Of a stretch of DNA of 24,927 nucleotides, positions 21,001-24,927 are shown piece by piece (the stretch's first letter is position 1; each line of letters opens with the position of its first letter). This DNA comes from a virus, in the IMG/VR virus record IMGVR_UViG_3300046412_000125, positions 1-24,927 of that record; one strand, 5' to 3'. The notes under the pieces are model-generated. The model was not told the DNA's origin, did not search any database, and worked only from the letters and a program-made list of their open reading frames with translations. A program made the position numbers and the translations under genes.

Positions 21001-23968
21001 TAACTTAACCATTTCAAATACTGCTCCATTACTATATTTAAAAGATTCAAATTCAACTGGAGCTACTGATTCTTATGGGCAAATAAAATGGTATGATAGC
21101 ACTAACGCAGAATTAGCTGCGGTAGGATTTTATGGTGCTGATTCAAAGTTTTATATTGATGCAAATGGTAGTGATATTTATATTCCAGAAGGTAAAGTAG
21201 GTATTGGGGTTGATAACCCAGAGGCATTACTGCACGTAAAAGCGGCAGATGGAATTGCTGGTGTATTGAAAATAGAAGGTGGTATAAATCCAGTTACAGC
21301 TATTGGAACTATAAACGCTCAATTAGATTTTGGTTCTAATGATGCTTCCGTAAACAATACTGGAAATATAGGAGGTAGAATAGCTACTGTAACAGAAGCC
21401 TCTAATGGAGCCCATAACGGAATGGCTTTTTACACATTCCAACAAAGTAGAACTCCAGACCTAAAAGAAGCGGTTAGAATAACTAATGCTGGATATGTCG
21501 GAATCGGAACTTCAACTCCATCTACTCAATTAGAACTTTTCGGTTCTAGTCAACAAGAAATAAAAATAACATTAGACGCAACAACTGACCATAGTTTAAG
21601 ATTACAACAAACTGGTTCTGGTACTTATATTGGAGGTCAAGATTCAAGTGGAAATGTAAACTTTGCTTTTAGGGCGTATAATTACTCACATATAAGCAAC
21701 AACTTAGGTTTAGGAATTACAGTTCCAGTACAGCACCAATCTAGTACAGAAAGAGTATTGCATATAGCTAACAGTAATGTAGCTTCTGTAAACTTAGACT
21801 CTACTGGTGGAAGCGGTAGATGTTATGTGGTGAGTTCTACTGCATCTGGTAATTGGCAGATCTATGATGACGACGCTAATAATACAAGATTACTTCTAAA
21901 TTCTTCTGGTAATTTAGGAATAGGAAACACAAACCCATTAAGCAAGCTAGATGTAGATTCTGGTTCGTCTGCAAGTGGATTTAGGCTATTAAGTAGTTCT
22001 ACGAATTATACTGGAATGTTCATAGGAAATACTAGTACTGGTTCAGCTTCTGTTTATTTAGATGCCTCTAATGGAGATTTTGCTGGAGGTGATTATATGG
22101 TTTTAAGGCAAAATGATGATTTAAGTGGAGAAATTTCAATGTCAGTAAATGCTGGAGGTTTCAAAATTTCAATGGCAGATGCACCTAAATTAACTGTGCT
22201 TCAAGACGGAAAAGTTGGAATTGGAACTGAAACTCCAGATAGAAATTTGGAAGTTGAAACGCCAAGCGGTTCTGCTTCTACAATAAGAATAAGACAACTT
22301 TCGTATAATTATTGGGATTTATCTTGTCCATCATCAAATACTGGTTTTACAATAGGAGATGTTGGAGGAGAAAAAATGCGTATTACAAGCGTAGGTAACG
22401 TAGGTATAAATACTGATGCTCCTAGTTATAAACTTGAAGTAAATGGCGGAGGTGGTAATGCTGAAGTAGGTATTATATCTGGTAATGAGGATAAGTCAAT
22501 TCTAAGAATGCATACCGACACTAATGAGGGTGTGATACTTGAATCCGATGACGGTAGCACAACTAATTTCTATATTAAAGACGCTGGAAGCGGAAGTGCT
22601 AGATTTACATTAAATAGGTCTAATGGTAGGGTAGGTGTAAATACTACTAATCCAGAAGCTAAAATGCATATCGTAGGAACCAATGAGGCTTTTGGTAGTT
22701 GGGGTTATGCAACTTTATTATTAGAAAACGCTTCAAACTATCCAGCTATAGTTTTTAGACAAAGTGGTGTTGGTACAATAGTTAGGCAAGATAATAACGG
22801 TAATCTTCAAATAGCAAATGGAAGCACTACTGGTTCTTTTACTGAAAGATTTAGAGTAGATACAAGTGGTAATGTTTTAGCTACAAGCGGATATTTAAGA
22901 AGTACTAACGGATATACTACTGACGGAAACGCTAAACATTATGTATGGCGTTTAGATAATACTGCTTCTTCTAGTGGTTGGATGAAAATAGCTAGAGTTA
23001 TTGCTGGTCAGTCTACTAGAGTTAGATTTGAACTTATAGGTCACGAATCTTATGGCGGTGGTCAAGATGGAGGTAGGACTATTATTATTGCACAGATAAA
23101 TAATAATAATGATTTACAAGGTAGCTGGTACACAGAAGGAGGTTATGGTAATGGTATAAGAAGCGTAAATTTTGAAGATTTAGGTTCTGGAGATTTTAAC
23201 GTAAATATAGAATATGGACCATACGCTGAATACGCAATAGATGCTATTATTTCTGACGGTGTTATATTAACTTACGATACTTCTACAACTACAAAAACGG
23301 CTAATGTTTCTCAAGTTTATAATATGCGTTCTCAAACGCATTTTCATAGTAACGTAGGAATAAACACTACTTCTCCAGTAGTTCCTCTCCATATTGGTAA
23401 TGGAACAAATCAACAACAATGGATAACTAATCAAGGTTACGCTGGTTGGTATTCTGGACTAAAATTAGCTAGGGGTAGTGGGAATTGGTCTAATACAGCT
23501 AACAATAATTTTGGATTTACGGTTACTGATACTGGTTTAGAATTTTGCAAATTTACTACACTAAATGACGCATCTAGAACTACAATAGGTCTGTTTAATG
23601 CTTCTGGAGATTTCCACGCAGACGGAGACGTTATAGCATATTCTACTACTATTTCAGATAAACGTTTAAAAGACGAAGTAGAAACTATTGATAACGCATT
23701 AGATAAGGTTAAGTCTATGCGAGGTGTTTCTTATGTTTGGAATAACGGAAGTCGTAAAGGGCAGAAAGATTTAGGACTTATTGCTCAAGAAGTAGAGGAG
23801 GTACTACCAGAATTAGTACGTGAAAAGGAAATGCCTCTAATAGATGATAGCGGTGAAAAATACAAAACCGTTGATTACGAAAAGATGGTAGGTGTACTTA
23901 TCGAAGCAATAAAAGAACAACAAGAACAGATTGACGAATTAAAAAGAAGATTAGATGAGCGTTCCTAG
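18068..23968 (+). CDS. Giant tail fibre with C-terminal S74 intramolecular chaperone
   Basis: A 1,966-residue, Gly/Thr/Asn-rich, strand-dominated fibre. The N-terminal part (1-110) carries LTGAFKVITDGLGNDTGVSL, probably the virion attachment region. Residues ~300-380 hold DLRVDGTTTTVNSTTVTIND and INGANATLTYASA, a segment common in phage fibres. From ~1042 there are seven VGIGTxxPxxxLxV-type units (about 1042, 1142, 1281, 1381, 1443, 1520 and 1762). Residues ~1860-1966 are a Peptidase_S74 domain: ISDKRLKDEVETI, RGVSYVWN, DLGLIAQEVEEVLPELV and a coiled-coil end. The Ser-Lys dyad (S1863, K1868) should cleave before S1863 after trimer folding, releasing ~104 residues. It is likely the host-recognition fibre. 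Confidence 0.93.
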   Translation: MGITLTSKTINSTYDSLLKLSDNDSLTGAFKVITDGLGNDTGVSLNNTGDVTISGTLTVNTRIKTPLLQLTGGTGTQGEMSWNTDEETVDVILNGSTLQLGQEVHVHVRNNYQIEGVGQDIPNGTPVYVTGTLGASGRLTIAPMIANGTISAEYFIGVTTEDIAYDTDGKVTWFGKVRGFDTSGYTEGIPLYVSETVAGGWQTTEPTAPNPKLEVAFTVNQKSNGTIFVRGRNGQYLHDNHDVKITSVADKDLLVYNSTDGIWENSKTLGNITTGTISSGNITTSGYLRGPETFIIDPSAYGNNTGLVQILGDLRVDGTTTTVNSTTVTINDKNIVLADEAETAGDADGAGITINGANATLTYASATDDFTFNKDIVVTRENDNSLITFFRGGDNPTTNELLGQFVFKTDFDGNPQTWARIDIDTNDSAVRTDMDFSVKSTSGNIETALKLQGGSAKPKAFFYNSVTAPTFIGDLTGNASTASKWATARTITLGGDLTGNVSIDGSANVTLTAAVVDDSHTHDGRYYTETEADSKFLLNTTDTLTGDLTVTGEANIKNTIYSEFGSSNTDITGLLSGSTFGTWIKGRSAGHVVIGIRDNDDNDSFAILSGSGNYSEDDTYDKLLARFQANGDITLGGNTSINGTLSATGYNKSNWDTAYSWGDWETGVTKAFVDALNVDASTIDNFDSQDLYRKVYGTTWGSTPTTKYIEFEIPYISSSGGSNYYYIDIIGHRDIGNLNSQLHYRLYVHSRGEGVNNNTTNYDLYKINEPDSEKFEFFKYGGGTTANVFVIKVGEDYSGIEILAIPAENDINASYFSSTTTEPTGLTAVPFSTTKIGGGLVVTDDVNIDNGVLKMNGTIVINNDESFSFNKGGSITGATTSITGGLSVSTGAATFSSVNTFNGSATFNDDITLNHSATGQTVDGITITNVDGDGVDPYTGVLSVESGNKLTWNGYALLTTLSADAYVSSGPSGDTMEGNLTISNTAPLLYLKDSNSTGATDSYGQIKWYDSTNAELAAVGFYGADSKFYIDANGSDIYIPEGKVGIGVDNPEALLHVKAADGIAGVLKIEGGINPVTAIGTINAQLDFGSNDASVNNTGNIGGRIATVTEASNGAHNGMAFYTFQQSRTPDLKEAVRITNAGYVGIGTSTPSTQLELFGSSQQEIKITLDATTDHSLRLQQTGSGTYIGGQDSSGNVNFAFRAYNYSHISNNLGLGITVPVQHQSSTERVLHIANSNVASVNLDSTGGSGRCYVVSSTASGNWQIYDDDANNTRLLLNSSGNLGIGNTNPLSKLDVDSGSSASGFRLLSSSTNYTGMFIGNTSTGSASVYLDASNGDFAGGDYMVLRQNDDLSGEISMSVNAGGFKISMADAPKLTVLQDGKVGIGTETPDRNLEVETPSGSASTIRIRQLSYNYWDLSCPSSNTGFTIGDVGGEKMRITSVGNVGINTDAPSYKLEVNGGGGNAEVGIISGNEDKSILRMHTDTNEGVILESDDGSTTNFYIKDAGSGSARFTLNRSNGRVGVNTTNPEAKMHIVGTNEAFGSWGYATLLLENASNYPAIVFRQSGVGTIVRQDNNGNLQIANGSTTGSFTERFRVDTSGNVLATSGYLRSTNGYTTDGNAKHYVWRLDNTASSSGWMKIARVIAGQSTRVRFELIGHESYGGGQDGGRTIIIAQINNNNDLQGSWYTEGGYGNGIRSVNFEDLGSGDFNVNIEYGPYAEYAIDAIISDGVILTYDTSTTTKTANVSQVYNMRSQTHFHSNVGINTTSPVVPLHIGNGTNQQQWITNQGYAGWYSGLKLARGSGNWSNTANNNFGFTVTDTGLEFCKFTTLNDASRTTIGLFNASGDFHADGDVIAYSTTISDKRLKDEVETIDNALDKVKSMRGVSYVWNNGSRKGQKDLGLIAQEVEEVLPELVREKEMPLIDDSGEKYKTVDYEKMVGVLIEAIKEQQEQIDELKRRLDERS

Positions 23969-24497
23969 TACTGGTGAAATTTCGATGATTGGATTATCTA
24001 GAGAGAAGAAGTACGATAATTACAATTCTACTTCTGCTGTTACTGGTCCTATATCTTTATACGACTTGTTTATAGGTGGCAATGCTCACGGTTCTGGAGA
24101 AAGTTGGGATACTACAAATACATTATCAACGGACTATCCAAAGCCAGTTACTGAATCGGAGTTTATACAAGGAACTGATATGCCTATGAATATGTCTGAA
24201 TGGAGAGATTATGACCACGACATTGGAGACTCTTGTCAAAACTACTACTCTATTAGTTTGCATCTAGAATTGATTTACGCTAATAAATGTGAACAAACAA
24301 AACCAGCTTTAAGTCTTTATGTAGATTCCGCTTATTGGGATACTGCTACAAAACTATTAAGAGATAGCGGTAATGGTAACTGTATTAATGCTAATTCTGG
24401 TTGGTATTATTGTCCAAGTGGATGCTCTTATGCTGGAGCTACAAAAGAAGTAAGATATTTTAACGGAAGTACATTAGGAACTCCAGAAGGATGTTAA
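23955..24497 (+). CDS. Fibre-associated structural protein, 180 aa
   Basis: A 180-residue protein whose ATG lies 14 nt inside the end of the fibre gene. The start MSVPSTGEISMIGLSREKKY, then YNSTSAVTGPISLYDLFIGG, resembles short proteins found after or inside fibre genes of flavobacterial phages. The C-terminal half has six cysteines (from GDSCQNYY on, NKCEQ, GNCINA, YYCPSGCSY, PEGC) and a Gly/Ser/Trp/Tyr-rich make-up typical of receptor-binding tips. It may be a fibre tip, adhesin or collar protein. Disulphides are possible but unproven. No signal peptide. The next gene follows after 1 nt. Confidence 0.6.
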   Translation: MSVPSTGEISMIGLSREKKYDNYNSTSAVTGPISLYDLFIGGNAHGSGESWDTTNTLSTDYPKPVTESEFIQGTDMPMNMSEWRDYDHDIGDSCQNYYSISLHLELIYANKCEQTKPALSLYVDSAYWDTATKLLRDSGNGNCINANSGWYYCPSGCSYAGATKEVRYFNGSTLGTPEGC

Positions 24498-24498
24498 T

Positions 24499-24717
24499 AT
24501 GACAAAAATAGAACAAATATTTTATGGTTGGGCAAAGTATTCTTTTAAATACTTAGGCTACAAACCAGACAAAGAAACTGCTGACCTTGCACAAAAAAGA
24601 CTTATAATTTGTGATGACTGCGAAAAAAGAATAGACAACAAATGCAAGGTTTGCGGATGCAATTTAGCAGCAAAAACATTAGTTAAAGAATCGGAATGTC
24701 CAATTAAAAAATGGTAA
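24499..24717 (+). CDS. Small zinc-ribbon-like protein, 72 aa
   Basis: A 72-residue protein. An N-terminal helix (MTKIEQIFYGWAKYSFKYLG) is followed by a Cys-rich part with C38-x2-C41, C49-x2-C52-x1-C54 and C67 (ICDDCEKR, KCKVCGCNL, ECPIKKW). This 'CxxC ... CxxCGC ... CP..kW' pattern is a small zinc-ribbon-like domain that is common in phage genomes after fibre genes. It probably binds one Zn ion; the partner (nucleic acid or protein) is unknown. It starts 1 nt after the preceding stop and ends 2 nt before the next ATG, so it is co-translated with its neighbours. Confidence 0.7.
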   Translation: MTKIEQIFYGWAKYSFKYLGYKPDKETADLAQKRLIICDDCEKRIDNKCKVCGCNLAAKTLVKESECPIKKW

Positions 24718-24719
24718 AT

Positions 24720-24927
24720 ATGAATACTTACAAATGGCGAATTAACGCACTAGACTGTCACGTTTCAAAGAACGAACTAGAAAACGTGGTTTATACAATT
24801 CATTGGTCTTACGTAGGCGAAGATGAGAATGGTAACGTAGCCTCTATGATAGGCACAGAATCTGTAGGAGAGCCTTCTGCTGATTCTTTTACTGCTTTTG
24901 ATAGCTTAACTCAAGAGATGGTAGAAG
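24720..24927 (+). CDS. DUF7936-like phage protein, N-terminal part (cut by window end)
   Basis: An open frame from ATG 24720 runs to the window end (69 complete codons, no stop). It starts MNTYKWRINALDCHVSKNEL, then VVYTIHWSYVGEDENGNVAS and SFTAFDSLTQEMVE. The order 'y.W.InaLdc......l.nVVy.IHWry...den....' followed by 'f.pfd.Lt.e.v' is what I associate with the DUF7936 family of small phage proteins, which accompany fibre and tail-tip genes. No function is established. The C-terminus is outside the window. Confidence 0.65.
   Translation, partial: MNTYKWRINALDCHVSKNELENVVYTIHWSYVGEDENGNVASMIGTESVGEPSADSFTAFDSLTQEMVE

Noticed and set aside
18068-23968. Diversity-generating retroelement acting on the fibre
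   Set aside because: No template repeat or reverse transcriptase is present in the window.
1-24927. CRISPR array
   Set aside because: No regularly spaced repeats with unique spacers; the 1927-2034 repeats have gaps of only 7-17 nt.

Overview
The window is a 24.9-kb piece of a tailed bacteriophage (Caudoviricetes, siphovirus-like) genome, or of a prophage, that most likely infects a Bacteroidota host, probably a flavobacterium. The evidence is AT-rich DNA, promoters of the Bacteroidota type (TTG-N18..20-TAnnTTTG), A-rich rather than Shine-Dalgarno leaders before small genes, and phage families I recognise from such hosts (XkdF-like protease, DUF6712-like connector, S74 fibre). Every convincing gene is on the + strand. 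No integrase, repressor, lysis or replication gene is visible, so lifestyle cannot be judged.

Layout. (1) 1-1753: the tail end of a possible small terminase gene, an 80-aa gene, a terminator and the large terminase (TerL). (2) 1754-4889: an accessory interval inside the late cluster. It holds a promoter-hairpin-terminator unit that looks like a ~60-nt RNA, five 14-bp repeats phased on the DNA helix, a GATC-rich repeat block, a consensus promoter, an operon of five small genes (two single-pass membrane peptides, a Gp88/DUF7227-like Cys protein, two small basic proteins), a terminator and ~860 nt with no convincing gene. (3) 4890-11843: tail genes, namely a G/GT-type tail assembly chaperone with a -1 frameshift site, tail completion-type proteins, two large tail proteins and the tape measure protein. 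(4) 11879-14567: head genes (XkdF-like protease, two tiny genes, acidic scaffold-like protein, major capsid protein). (5) 14654-18066: tail tube protein, a small beta-rich protein, portal with a Cys/His C-terminal extension, DUF6712-like connector and a 39-aa gene. (6) 18068-24927: a 1,966-aa fibre ending in a self-cleaving S74 chaperone, a fibre-linked protein, a zinc-ribbon protein and the start of a DUF7936-like gene.

How it works together. Terminase, portal and connector package DNA into a shell built from MCP, scaffold and protease. Tube protein, tape measure and the G/GT chaperones build the tail, and the large fibre plus its neighbours presumably bind the host. Genes overlap by 1-17 nt within units, and units are separated by intrinsic terminators. 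A motif close to CAGTTATCTTATTA recurs just before the first genes of several units and is a candidate phage late promoter or operator.

The strongest observations are the -1 frameshift (U UUU UUU, a hairpin 4 nt downstream, a second 85-codon frame ending in an ATGA overlap with the next gene), the phased repeat array with the GATC block, the short RNA unit after TerL, and the late motif with one copy on the opposite strand. All functional assignments come from reading motifs and gene order; no database search was possible.
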